From: an uncultured Cytophagaceae bacterium
GTDB taxonomy: Bacteria; Bacteroidota; Bacteroidia; Cytophagales; Spirosomataceae
NCBI GenBank assembly: GCA_903933935.1
Contig: CAIZMB010000195.1
Location: 1-42,105, forward strand
Direction of reading: 5' to 3'
DNA length: 42,105 bases
Position numbers and translations under genes: made by a program. The notes beneath the pieces were generated by a model that saw only the letters and a list, made by a program, of their open reading frames with translations, was not told where the DNA came from and did no database searches. This document shows positions 25,117-33,775 of this stretch, piece after piece (the first letter of the stretch is position 1; the number at the start of each line of letters is the position of its first letter).

Positions 25117-25791
25117 ATGAGCAATTTAAGACTAAATTTAGATGAATGGTTAGCAGAGGACTGGAAAAATATTGTATTAGAAGCAGGATGGGGTACAAAT
25201 CTTAATGAACTCAGTATTTTTTTAAAGGATGAATATGCTAAAAAGAACATATATCCCTCGTTTGAAAATATTTTCAATGCGTATAATGCTTGCTCATTTC
25301 AAGACACTCGGGTCGTAATTTTAGGGCAAGATCCTTATCATCAAATAAATCAAGCCAATGGACTTTGTTTCTCAGTGCCGAAAGGTGTTTCATTTCCACC
25401 TTCGCTTAAAAATATAAATAAAGAGTTGCAAACTGATTTAGGTGTATCATTGGATTCAGGGAATTTAATTCATTGGGCCCAACAAGGTGTTTTGTTGATT
25501 AATTCAATTTTAACGGTTGAAGATTCATTACCCGGGAGTCATGCCAATATCGGTTGGCTTTCATTTTCAAAGCTTATTCTGAATGAATTAAATCATCGAA
25601 AGAGTGGATTAGTATTTATGCTTTGGGGTAATTATGCGCAAAAATTAGGGAGAAATTTAGATTCAAATAAACATCATATCATTAAAACAGCTCATCCATC
25701 ACCACTTTCAGCTAATAGAGGAGGATGGTTCGGAACAAGACCTTTTTCTAAAGCAAATTCATTTTTAGATCAACCTATTTTATGGGCTTAA
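25117..25791 (+). CDS. ung: Uracil-DNA glycosylase, family 1
   Basis: A 224-aa base-excision repair enzyme that removes uracil from DNA. The water-activating motif GQDPYH gives Asp72, followed by QANGLCFSVP for uracil recognition, and the leucine-intercalation loop HPSPLSANRGG gives His193. Both catalytic residues are intact and the length is standard. I chose the ATG at 25117; a TTG one codon upstream is possible but unnecessary. Its stop shares TTAA with the stop of the convergent DUF4286 gene. Confidence 0.96.
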   Translation: MSNLRLNLDEWLAEDWKNIVLEAGWGTNLNELSIFLKDEYAKKNIYPSFENIFNAYNACSFQDTRVVILGQDPYHQINQANGLCFSVPKGVSFPPSLKNINKELQTDLGVSLDSGNLIHWAQQGVLLINSILTVEDSLPGSHANIGWLSFSKLILNELNHRKSGLVFMLWGNYAQKLGRNLDSNKHHIIKTAHPSPLSANRGGWFGTRPFSKANSFLDQPILWA

Positions 25792-26084
25792 ACTCTCTTG
25801 AGTTGGCTTGGGAAATAAACGAATTGATTAGGAAATTCTTCTTGGAAATAACTAGAAATTAAGATTTCAATAGTCTCTCCATGTTGCTCTTCAAAGTCAG
25901 GTATTAAGCATTGAATCGAATACCCTTTTGAATCAGGCTCTTGGTGTGACAAGATTTCATAGGTAAATGCTTGGTCTATAAACGCTAAGTCTACTAATTT
26001 CGGGATTACTATATCTTGAATTGCGCTTATTGCTTTTGAATTTATTGCGTGCTCAACAAAGATTGAAACATTGTATTGAATCAT
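25788..26084 (-). CDS. DUF4286 family protein
   Basis: A 98-aa cytoplasmic protein of the Bacteroidota DUF4286 family, recognisable from MIQYNVSIFVEHAI and the C-terminal FPNQFVYFPSQLKRV. The fold is probably a small ferredoxin-like alpha/beta domain; function is unknown. The start overlaps the stop of the upstream FAD/Fe-S oxidoreductase by four bases (ATGA), indicating translational coupling. Its role may relate to that enzyme, but the family is also found without it. Confidence 0.82.
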   Translation of the reverse strand: MIQYNVSIFVEHAINSKAISAIQDIVIPKLVDLAFIDQAFTYEILSHQEPDSKGYSIQCLIPDFEEQHGETIEILISSYFQEEFPNQFVYFPSQLKRV

Positions 26085-29041
26085 GATTTATACGTTTTTT
26101 GTGCTAAACTATTGTACATAATTTCAACGGTATGCTTTCCAGTTTTTTCGATTCCATCTTTTAATTGATGTCGGCACGATGTTCCGTTGGATGCAATAAT
26201 GACCGTGTTTTTTGCCGCTAAAACTCTTGGAAATAATACTAAATTGGCTATTTGCTGCGATATTTTATAGTGTTTTCGCTCATATCCAAAAGAACCAGCC
26301 ATGCCGCAACAACCTGTGGGCAATAGTTCTACTTCTTGATTTTCCGGAAAGCTTAATACATGTCTGGTAGAGACCAACCCTGCAATGGACTTTTGGTGGC
26401 AATGTCCGTGTAATAGAATTTTTTTACCTTCTTGAGTAAAATTAGACTTCTGTATTTTTTTGTTTTTGATTTGTTGGGATAAAAATTCATCCACCAACAA
26501 GCAATTTTTACCAATTTGTTTTGCTAAGTCTCTTATTTCAGGACTCACTAAATCAGGAATTTCATCCCTAAATGTTAAAATGGCACTTGGTTCAATTCCG
26601 ATGAAAGGTTCATTCGAGTTTATGATCTCTGACAGTATTTCAATATTTTTTTCAGCTATTTTTTTTGCTTCGATTAACATTCCCTTGGACAAATAACTTC
26701 TGCCACTTATCACGCCATGGGGTATCTTAACACCAAATCCCAGTTCATTTAACAGAAGCACTGCTTTTTTGCCTAAGTCGACTTCATTGTAATTGGTAAA
26801 TTCGTCCGCAAATAAATAAACAGATCCATTTTTGAATTGATCCTGGGGATATTTTTTAACATATTTTTTGAACCAATCTTCCAAAGAATAGAAATAAACC
26901 TTAGGTAAACTTCTTTCCCATGAAAACCCTAAAAACGTTTTTATGATCACGCTGGATAATGGAAATTCAATAAAGAAATTGTACAAGGGGGCAAATTTTC
27001 TAGCCAAATTTTGTAAAACTGGAAAATGTCCAATGAGCTTTGTGCGCCAAGGAATTCCGTCTGTTAAGTATTTCTGCTGAAGTGTTTCTGCTTTTAATTT
27101 TGTGATATCTACACCCGATGGGCATTCGGTTTGGCAACCTTTACAGGAAAGACATAAATCTAAAATTTCGTTTAATTCAGGATTATTGAAAGGGTTTTCC
27201 CCTGTTTCTGATAATATTTGTCTTAGCATATTAGCTCTAGCACGAGTACTATCTTTCTCATTTAATGTCGCCATGAAACTTGGACACATGGTTCCTCCCG
27301 ACAATGCTGTTTTTTTGCAATCTCCTGATCCTGAGCATTTTTCGGCTAATCTAAGTGGATTTTCGAAATCCCCATAATTGAAAAAATTCTTATTTTTATA
27401 TTCATCCGAATTTGAAATCCTGAACGCTTCATCCATAGGAGGACTATTCACAATTTTACCAGGATTTAGAATTTGGGAAGGGTCAAAAATATGCTTAATT
27501 TCTTTAAAAAGATCAAGTAATTCTTTGCCCATCATTTTCTCAATAAATTCACCTCTTAAGCGACCATCTCCATGTTCCCCACTTAATGAACCTTGATATT
27601 TTTTTAAAATGTCAACCGTCTCGCTTAGAATAGTTCGGAACAGTTTTTTCCCTTCTAGAGAATTAATGTCTAAAAATGGTTCGATGTGTAATTCTCCAGC
27701 TCCGGCATGTGCATAATAGGCCGCGTCGACTTTGTGTTTAGCTAACAATGCTTCTATCTCTGCTATATAATTGGGTAGATCTACGGGAGAAACCGCACAA
27801 TCTTCAATTAAATTAACAGGTTGTTTCTTACTTATTGCATTTCTAATTAAGCCTAAACCGGCTTTTCGTATACCCCATCCTTTATCAATATTATTTTTAT
27901 CTAGCACGGGGTATGCATAGCCTATTTTAGAATCTTTTAAGTTCTTAATACACGCTTCTACTTGTCTTTTTAGGTCTTCAGTTGAGCTAGACCTAAATTC
28001 GACCATTAGGATAGCGGCAGGTTTCCCTTCAATAAAATCACGATCCTTTTGAAAATTGGGATGATTTTCGGTAAATGAAAGTATATAGTCGTCTACCAAT
28101 TCAGAAGCCGTTGGATTGTGTGTGAGGGCTACAATATTTGCTTGTAAAGATTCTTGTATGGAATGGCAATGAATACAAATGAGCGCAACTTCTACAGCCG
28201 GTAAATCTAATAAATTCAATTTCATTGAATGAACGATGGCAAGCGTCCCCTCTGATCCAGCTATTAATGCGGATAAATTAAATGGTTGGCCCTTTGGATT
28301 AAAGGGTTGCATGTCAATTAAAGCATCTAATGCATAACCACTATTACGTCTTTTTATTTCTGCTTTTGGAAAGCGAGTTTTTATCTGATTTTGAAGCTCC
28401 GGATTGTTTAGTATTCGATGTATTTCCTTGTAAATAGTCCCTTCTAAGTTATTTAAAGAGGTTTTTTTATAAAATTCTTCATTGCTAAGTGGATGCGTAT
28501 GTATTTCAGAGCCGTCTGATAAAATAGCTCTTGTTTCTAATAAATGGTCTCTCACATTCCCCCAAACGATGGAATGGAGACCACAGGAATTATTCCCAAC
28601 CATACCACCTAAAAGTGCTCGATTTGCTGTGGATGTTTCTGGGCCAAAAAACAACCCAGATGTCTCAATTTGTTTATTTAAGTCATCTCTTATAATTCCG
28701 GGTTCTACCCAAACTGATTTCTCTTTTTTGTTTAGGAGTAAAATTCTGCTCAAACTGGAAGCGACTTCCATGACAATCCCATCTCCCACGACTTGACCCG
28801 CTAAGGATGTTCCTGCCCCCCTAGGAATGATTGAAGATTTATGTTTTTTGGCAAAAAGAACTAGACGCTTAATGTCTTTATAATTAGCTGGAATAGCTAC
28901 AGCACTAGGTTTTACTTGATAAACAGAGGCGTCCGTGGAATATATTTTACGCGCAATCTCTGAATTTTGAGATTGGTCTAAATATAATTTTCCTTCAAAA
29001 TGAATAGTTAAGTTTTCTAATTCTGAATGACTCCAAATCAT
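26081..29041 (-). CDS. FAD-linked oxidase / Fe-S oxidoreductase fusion (GlcD-GlpC type, YdiJ-like)
   Basis: A 986-aa fusion oxidising a 2-hydroxy acid and passing electrons through iron-sulfur clusters. The N-terminal PCMH-type FAD domain has PRGAGTSLAG (about 73-82) and the GNNSCGLHS loop. The FAD-oxidase C-terminal domain contains AHAGAGELH and SGEHGDGRLRGEF. Then come two cysteine clusters, one irregular at about 567-590 (CSGSGDC...MCP) and a 4Fe-4S set at about 635-648 (CLSCKGCQTECP). The end has HGHCHQKS and the CCG-domain motif GCCGMAGSFGYE (about 910). Relatives use D-lactate, glycolate or D-2-hydroxyglutarate; the substrate is not decidable here. The ATG at 29041 is preferred over a TTG 15 bp upstream. 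The gene is coupled to DUF4286. Confidence 0.9.
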   Translation of the reverse strand: MIWSHSELENLTIHFEGKLYLDQSQNSEIARKIYSTDASVYQVKPSAVAIPANYKDIKRLVLFAKKHKSSIIPRGAGTSLAGQVVGDGIVMEVASSLSRILLLNKKEKSVWVEPGIIRDDLNKQIETSGLFFGPETSTANRALLGGMVGNNSCGLHSIVWGNVRDHLLETRAILSDGSEIHTHPLSNEEFYKKTSLNNLEGTIYKEIHRILNNPELQNQIKTRFPKAEIKRRNSGYALDALIDMQPFNPKGQPFNLSALIAGSEGTLAIVHSMKLNLLDLPAVEVALICIHCHSIQESLQANIVALTHNPTASELVDDYILSFTENHPNFQKDRDFIEGKPAAILMVEFRSSSTEDLKRQVEACIKNLKDSKIGYAYPVLDKNNIDKGWGIRKAGLGLIRNAISKKQPVNLIEDCAVSPVDLPNYIAEIEALLAKHKVDAAYYAHAGAGELHIEPFLDINSLEGKKLFRTILSETVDILKKYQGSLSGEHGDGRLRGEFIEKMMGKELLDLFKEIKHIFDPSQILNPGKIVNSPPMDEAFRISNSDEYKNKNFFNYGDFENPLRLAEKCSGSGDCKKTALSGGTMCPSFMATLNEKDSTRARANMLRQILSETGENPFNNPELNEILDLCLSCKGCQTECPSGVDITKLKAETLQQKYLTDGIPWRTKLIGHFPVLQNLARKFAPLYNFFIEFPLSSVIIKTFLGFSWERSLPKVYFYSLEDWFKKYVKKYPQDQFKNGSVYLFADEFTNYNEVDLGKKAVLLLNELGFGVKIPHGVISGRSYLSKGMLIEAKKIAEKNIEILSEIINSNEPFIGIEPSAILTFRDEIPDLVSPEIRDLAKQIGKNCLLVDEFLSQQIKNKKIQKSNFTQEGKKILLHGHCHQKSIAGLVSTRHVLSFPENQEVELLPTGCCGMAGSFGYERKHYKISQQIANLVLFPRVLAAKNTVIIASNGTSCRHQLKDGIEKTGKHTVEIMYNSLAQKTYKS

Positions 29042-29154
29042 AACGTGATACGACAAAGTCTAAAATTACAAAATCCAATCTTACCTTCATAGAACCATTT
29101 AGAGTTTATATTTTCTATTCATCAACTAAACATACAAGGTTTCACTAATAATTG

Positions 29155-29162
29155 TAATTTTG
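29155..29162 (+). promoter_or_regulatory. -7 box TAATTTTG of the FtsX-like permease
   Basis: A perfect TAnnTTTG, 17 nt before the ATG at 29180; it disfavours use of the in-frame TTG at 29165, which would fall upstream of the predicted transcription start. Confidence 0.4.
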
Positions 29163-29179
29163 GGTTGAATCCGTTATTT

Positions 29180-30424
29180 ATGAAATTTTTAATTCAAGTT
29201 TGGGAGAGTTTATTGTTTGCTTATCAGGCATTAAGATCCAATATTTTAAGGACTACATTGTCTCTTTTGGGAGTTAGTGTAGGTATTTTCGCTATCGTAG
29301 CTGTTTTTACGGCAGTGGATTCGCTTAACAAAAACATTCGATCAGAAATTGACTCATTTTCAGGTGCTGGTGTTTTTTACTTAGGGAAATGGCCATGGAT
29401 TATGGAAAATAATTATCCATGGTGGAAGTATTTTAATCGGCCCGATATGAAATATTCTGAATTCAAATATCTTAAAGAGAATTTAAAATCAGCGCAAGCT
29501 GTCGCGATCATTGATAATGGAAATACAAAAACTGCTTCAAAAGGTAGTAATAGTATGGATGTTAGTATGACCGGCGCCAGTTATGATTATAATCAAATTG
29601 CGAATATTCCGATTGCCTCCGGCCGCTATTTTTTGCCCATCGAATCTGAAAATGGAATGAATGTTTGTATCATTGGATCATTGGTAGCTGAAAACTTACA
29701 ATTAGGTTCAACTGCAGTGGGAGAGGTGATCAAGCTGAATGGAATTAAGTTCACGGTTATTGGTGTTATTGAAAAAAAGGGAACTGATATTTTAAGTTTT
29801 GGTGGAACGCCTGATGAAAAAGTTTTTATTCCTTATTCGACCTATTCATCTATCTTTCAAAAAGATCGTCCTTCACCGGACATCGCTTTAAAAGCTTTTG
29901 ACTCTGATTTAGGCCAAGTAAATATGGAAGGTGAAGTTATCGGTTTAATGAGGGGGTTGCGATCAATAAAGCCTAAAGATGAACTAAGTTTTTCAGTGAA
30001 CCGATTAGATGGCTTAAATCAATTTTTTGATGGAATATTTGCCGCATTAAATATTGCTGGGTCCCTGATTGCAGGATTTTCATTGCTGGTTGGAGGATTT
30101 GGAATTGCGAATATTATGTTTGTATCGGTTAAAGAAAGAACTAATATTATTGGTATTCAGAAATCTTTAGGTGCTAAGAATTATTTTATTTTATTCCAAT
30201 TTTTGTTTGAAGCTGTGTTTTTAAGCTTGATAGGTGGATTAGTCGGCATAGGACTAGTCGTACTCATCACTTATATACCACAGGATGCACTGCCACTCCA
30301 ATTAACATTCGCAAATATTAGTAAGGGATTGCTTATTTCTAGTTTTATTGGGGTTTTATCTGGTATAATACCTGCTTGGGTTGCAGCAAAAATGGACCCT
30401 GTTATTGCGATAAGATCAAAATAA
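29180..30424 (+). CDS. ABC transporter permease, MacB/FtsX family
   Basis: A 414-aa inner-membrane permease with the MacB architecture: a first membrane helix (about 25-48, LRTTLSLLGVSVGIFAIVAVF), a periplasmic MacB core domain (about 50-270), and three C-terminal helices of the FtsX domain with KERTNIIGIQKSLGAK between helices. Such proteins are mechanotransmission subunits for lipoprotein, drug or peptide export. No ABC ATPase is adjacent on either side, so its partner must be encoded elsewhere. It ends at a strong bidirectional terminator shared with mdh. Confidence 0.9.
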   Translation: MKFLIQVWESLLFAYQALRSNILRTTLSLLGVSVGIFAIVAVFTAVDSLNKNIRSEIDSFSGAGVFYLGKWPWIMENNYPWWKYFNRPDMKYSEFKYLKENLKSAQAVAIIDNGNTKTASKGSNSMDVSMTGASYDYNQIANIPIASGRYFLPIESENGMNVCIIGSLVAENLQLGSTAVGEVIKLNGIKFTVIGVIEKKGTDILSFGGTPDEKVFIPYSTYSSIFQKDRPSPDIALKAFDSDLGQVNMEGEVIGLMRGLRSIKPKDELSFSVNRLDGLNQFFDGIFAALNIAGSLIAGFSLLVGGFGIANIMFVSVKERTNIIGIQKSLGAKNYFILFQFLFEAVFLSLIGGLVGIGLVVLITYIPQDALPLQLTFANISKGLLISSFIGVLSGIIPAWVAAKMDPVIAIRSK

Positions 30425-30442
30425 AATCAGATATGCATCAAT

Positions 30443-30477
30443 AAAGAAGCCTGTCATGTAGATGACAGGCTTCTTTT
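30443..30477. terminator. Bidirectional terminator between the permease and mdh
   Basis: A 15-bp perfect stem AAAGAAGCCTGTCAT / ATGACAGGCTTCTTT with loop GTAG and T-rich ends on both strands; the longest stem in the window. Confidence 0.94.
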
Positions 30478-30498
30478 ATATTCGAAAACCTCGATCTT

Positions 30499-31434
30499 TT
30501 ATAGAGAAAGTGTTTCTAATACTGCATTCATATTTCGAACAGCATCAGCTGATTTATTGAATGTAGCCTGTTCCTCTTCGGTCAATTGATAATCAACTAT
30601 TTTTTCCCAACCATTCTTACCTAGAATCACAGGAACACCTAAGCATATATCTTTTTGGTTGTATTCTCCATCCAAGGGTACGCAGCATGCCATGATCTTT
30701 TTTTCATCTCGCACAATGGCTTCCACCAAAGCGGCTCCTGCAGCACCTGGCGCATACCACGCAGATGTGCCTAAAAGTCCTGTTAAGGTTGCACCGCCGA
30801 CCATCGTATCTGCCACAACTTTATCCAAAGTTTCAGCATCTAAAAACTGGCTTACCGGAACCCCATTATATGTGGCTAAACGTTTTAAAGGAATCATTGT
30901 GGTGTCGCCATGACCACCAATAACGGTACCTGAAATATCATTAATGGAAACGTCCATAGCTTTAGCCAAATAACATTTAAATCTAGCTGAATCTAATGTT
31001 CCTCCCATTCCTATAATTCGATGCTTATCTAAACCAGAAATTGATTTTGTTAAATAAGTCATGGTATCCATTGGATTGGAAATAATCACGATAATCGGAT
31101 TTTTGGAATATTTAAGTATGTTTTCAACAACGCTTTTTACAATACCAGCATTGACACCAATGAGTTCCTCACGCGTCATTCCAGGTTTACGTGGCAAACC
31201 TGAAGTGATCACAACAACATCAGAATTAGCTGTCTTGGTATAATCATTTGTTGAACCAATGAGCGTAGTATCAAAACCTAATAAACTGGCCGTTTGATAC
31301 ATATCTAACGTTTTTCCTTCCGCGATACCTTCCTTGATATCTAATAAAACTAATTCATCAGCTAATTCTTTTCTTGCGATATTGTCAGCGCATGTGGCTC
31401 CAACAGCACCTGCTCCTACTACAGTAATTTTCAT
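30499..31434 (-). CDS. mdh: Malate dehydrogenase (LDH-like type)
   Basis: NAD-dependent TCA-cycle enzyme of 311 aa, standard length. The N-terminal nucleotide motif is GAGAVGATCADNIA (7-20). The substrate loop VVITSGLPRKPGMTREEL has the paired arginines of malate-specific enzymes, IVIISNPMDTMTYL follows, and the catalytic His is in IGGHGDTTMIPL. I chose the ATG at 31434 rather than an upstream TTG at 31476, since the family starts right at the Rossmann strand MKITVVGAG. It has its own promoter-like box 40 nt upstream and a terminator downstream, so it is monocistronic. Confidence 0.96.
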   Translation of the reverse strand: MKITVVGAGAVGATCADNIARKELADELVLLDIKEGIAEGKTLDMYQTASLLGFDTTLIGSTNDYTKTANSDVVVITSGLPRKPGMTREELIGVNAGIVKSVVENILKYSKNPIIVIISNPMDTMTYLTKSISGLDKHRIIGMGGTLDSARFKCYLAKAMDVSINDISGTVIGGHGDTTMIPLKRLATYNGVPVSQFLDAETLDKVVADTMVGGATLTGLLGTSAWYAPGAAGAALVEAIVRDEKKIMACCVPLDGEYNQKDICLGVPVILGKNGWEKIVDYQLTEEEQATFNKSADAVRNMNAVLETLSL

Positions 31435-31473
31435 TTTTAAAAAATTTAGTATTGATTGATTCAAAAAACTTTT

Positions 31474-31481
31474 CAAAATTA
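31474..31481 (-). promoter_or_regulatory. -7 box TAATTTTG of mdh
   Basis: A perfect TAnnTTTG on the minus strand, 39 nt before the ATG, the same distance as in rpsT and the oxoamine synthase; no clear -33 TTG. Confidence 0.45.
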
Positions 31482-31591
31482 CGACAAAAGAGCTAATAAT
31501 TAAATGATTTTTTCGTTAACCTGATTAATAAGGATAATACAACTAAAATTTTAAAATGATTTTAGTATATTTAAAAGTTAAAATCTAATTT

Positions 31592-32011
31592 ATGACCCGT
31601 AATATGAGTTTTATTGATCGAATTCTGGACTCTAAATATTTTAAAGAAGCGCTGCAAAAGGGTGAAGATATTATTCAAAAAGACCAATTGGGTTTATTGA
31701 ATTTAATTAAGCGTGCACTTCAAAAAGTAACTGAAACCGCTTCTAACAGTAATTTGACTGTGGTTAAGCTTCTTAATCACTACGTTGTTTTGTTTAGCCA
31801 ATTAGTCAAAGCTTATATACAAGGTACTTATAGAAAACTTCCTGCTATCGCACTAGCAAAAATTACGGCAGTTTTAATCTATTTTATTTCCCCTTTTGAT
31901 TTTATACCTGATGTGTTACCAATTATTGGTTTTACAGATGATTTAGCCTTGGTTCTTTGGGTGGGCAAATCAATAAAGAATGAATTAGATGAATTTGAAA
32001 AACAATTGTAA
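31592..32011 (+). CDS. YkvA/DUF1232 family membrane protein
   Basis: A 139-aa protein with a polar helical N-terminal half and a C-terminal DUF1232 domain. The family core AVLIYFISPFDFIPDVLPIIG (about 93-113; ISPFDFIPD is diagnostic) is followed by TDDLALVLWV. The domain usually forms one or two short membrane segments. Function is unknown. It sits upstream of tatA, from which it is separated by 70 bp; co-transcription is possible but not shown. A second ATG (codon 5) is an equally good start. Confidence 0.82.
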   Translation: MTRNMSFIDRILDSKYFKEALQKGEDIIQKDQLGLLNLIKRALQKVTETASNSNLTVVKLLNHYVVLFSQLVKAYIQGTYRKLPAIALAKITAVLIYFISPFDFIPDVLPIIGFTDDLALVLWVGKSIKNELDEFEKQL

Positions 32012-32081
32012 TCTTTTGATTTTTAAATTGAGGATTTTTAGAAAGGATTGAATATATTTACACAATTAAAATTTAGAAAAT

Positions 32082-32288
32082 ATGAACACAGCAAGTATAT
32101 TATTGTTTTTAAATGGTTTAGGTGGTGGTGAATTGTTGCTTATAGGATTAGCCATATTATTGTTTTTTGGTGGTAAAAAATTACCTGAGTTGATGAGAGG
32201 TTTGGGTAAAGGGATTCGTGAATTTCAAGACGCCAAAAATGAAGTTAAAGATCAGATCAACAAAGAATTAGACGAAACTAAAAAATAG
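32082..32288 (+). CDS. tatA: Twin-arginine translocase subunit TatA
   Basis: A 68-aa protein with one N-terminal membrane helix (about 15-30, GGGELLLIGLAILLFFGG), the hinge FFGGKKLPEL, then the amphipathic helix MRGLGKGIREFQDAKNE and a charged tail. This is the pore-forming TatA/E subunit for export of folded proteins. A likely client in this window is the DUF1501 protein with an RR motif. A perfect hairpin terminator follows at 32312-32340. The tatC gene is not in the window. Confidence 0.94.
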   Translation: MNTASILLFLNGLGGGELLLIGLAILLFFGGKKLPELMRGLGKGIREFQDAKNEVKDQINKELDETKK

Positions 32289-32311
32289 TTTTAATTAATC
32301 TTTCTTAAAAT

Positions 32312-32340
32312 GCATAGTTGGATCTTCCAACTATGCTTTT
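32312..32340 (+). terminator. tatA terminator
   Basis: Perfect 11-bp stem GCATAGTTGGA / TCCAACTATGC with loop TCT and a TTTT tail. It overlaps an in-frame TTG (32318) of the following amidase gene, which argues against that codon being the amidase start. Confidence 0.88.
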
Positions 32341-32365
32341 GTGTTTAATTGAACCCCCATTTTTA

Positions 32366-33766
32366 ATGGAAAATTTCTCTCAGCCTTATTCAGAAATAAG
32401 AAATAGTTTATATCAAGGTACTTTGACTTGCGTTGATTTAGTTAATCAATATTTAAGTCAAATTACTCTATTGAATGGGCAATTAAATGTATTTTTGGAG
32501 GTTTATTCGGAAGAAGCTCTTGCTTCAGCTCGATTGATTGATCATAAAATTAAAGAAGGCAAGGCTGGTAAATTAGCTGGAATGGTGGTAGGCCTTAAAG
32601 ATTTACTTTGTTATCAGGATCATGGGGCTCAAGCAGGCAGTCAAATTTTAAATGGATTTAAGTCGACTTTTTCAGCAACAGCAGTTCAACGAATTATCGA
32701 GGAAGATGCTATAATTATCGGTAGACAAAATTGTGATGAGTTTGGTATGGGCTCAACCAATGAGAATTCGTCCTTTGGTCCTGTTTTAAATTTTGCGAAT
32801 CAAAATCACGTATCTGGTGGTAGTTCAGGGGGGTCTGCGGTAGCCGTACAAGCGGGTATGTGTCACCTTTCTTTAGGAACTGACACAGGAGGTTCTATAA
32901 GAATGCCTGCATCTTTTTGCGGGATTTCAGGCCTTAAGCCAACCTACGGTCGGGTTTCTCGTTGGGGATTAATTGCTTATGCATCTTCCTTTGATTCAAT
33001 CGGTCCTATGTGTTATCATCCTGCTGATCTTAAATTAGTTATGGATGTAATTTCGGGGCCAGACGAATTTGACAGTACTGTTTCTGCCATCGGAAAGAGT
33101 GAATTGATATCCAAAAAACGCTTGGCCTACATTAAGGAGATAGTTGAGCACCCAAGCTTGCAAACCGAAATTAAAGACCAGTTTTTTCTTAAGGTAGAAC
33201 AATTAAAACAAAAAGGTTTCGTTGTGGAATCTGTTGATTTTGCCTACATAGATCAAATGCTACCCACTTATTATGTTTTAACTACAGCTGAAGCTAGTTC
33301 TAACCTTTCTAGATTTGATGGGGTAAAATTTGGTCAAAGGGCTGAAAATTCCCGTGATTTGATCGACATGTACAAAAAAACACGGAATGAAGGTTTTGGT
33401 GAGGAAGTTAAACGTAGAATTATGCTGGGGACCTTTGTTTTAAGCGCTAATTATTATGATGCTTATTACACAAAAGCGCAAAAAGTTAGGAGATTGATTA
33501 AACAGCGTACTGATGCGATTTTGAAGGATTATGATTTTATTATTTCGCCAACTACCTCTTCTACTGCATATCGATTAGGTGAAAAAACATTAGATTCACT
33601 GCAGATGTATTTAGGTGATTTATTTACTGTGCAGGCAAATGTTACTGGCTTACCTGCGATTACAGTGCCTGCAGGACGAGACTTAAATGGGCTTCCGATT
33701 GGATTTCAAGCGATGGGGCCAGCCTATTCAGAAGATGAATTAGTTGATTTTACTTCATATTTATAA
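32366..33766 (+). CDS. gatA: Amidase-signature enzyme, aspartyl/glutamyl-tRNA amidotransferase subunit A
   Basis: A 466-aa amidase whose Ser-cisSer-Lys triad is readable as Lys78 (VVGLKDLL), Ser153 (SGGSSGGSA) and Ser177 (GTDTGGSIRMPA). Spacing and numbering closely follow GatA, as do the NENSSFGPVLNP-like region and the C-terminal GLPAITVPAGRDLNGLPIGFQ. GatA releases ammonia from glutamine for transamidation of Glu-tRNA(Gln) or Asp-tRNA(Asn). gatB and gatC are not nearby, so another amidase is possible, but length and similarity favour GatA. The ATG at 32366 is chosen because the earlier in-frame TTG lies within the tatA terminator hairpin. Confidence 0.88.
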   Translation: MENFSQPYSEIRNSLYQGTLTCVDLVNQYLSQITLLNGQLNVFLEVYSEEALASARLIDHKIKEGKAGKLAGMVVGLKDLLCYQDHGAQAGSQILNGFKSTFSATAVQRIIEEDAIIIGRQNCDEFGMGSTNENSSFGPVLNFANQNHVSGGSSGGSAVAVQAGMCHLSLGTDTGGSIRMPASFCGISGLKPTYGRVSRWGLIAYASSFDSIGPMCYHPADLKLVMDVISGPDEFDSTVSAIGKSELISKKRLAYIKEIVEHPSLQTEIKDQFFLKVEQLKQKGFVVESVDFAYIDQMLPTYYVLTTAEASSNLSRFDGVKFGQRAENSRDLIDMYKKTRNEGFGEEVKRRIMLGTFVLSANYYDAYYTKAQKVRRLIKQRTDAILKDYDFIISPTTSSTAYRLGEKTLDSLQMYLGDLFTVQANVTGLPAITVPAGRDLNGLPIGFQAMGPAYSEDELVDFTSYL

Positions 33767-33775
33767 GATAATTTT

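Noticed and set aside
32318-32365. Longer N-terminus for the amidase from TTG 32318
   Set aside because: The codon is inside the tatA terminator hairpin, and the catalytic residue numbering matches GatA from the ATG at 32366.
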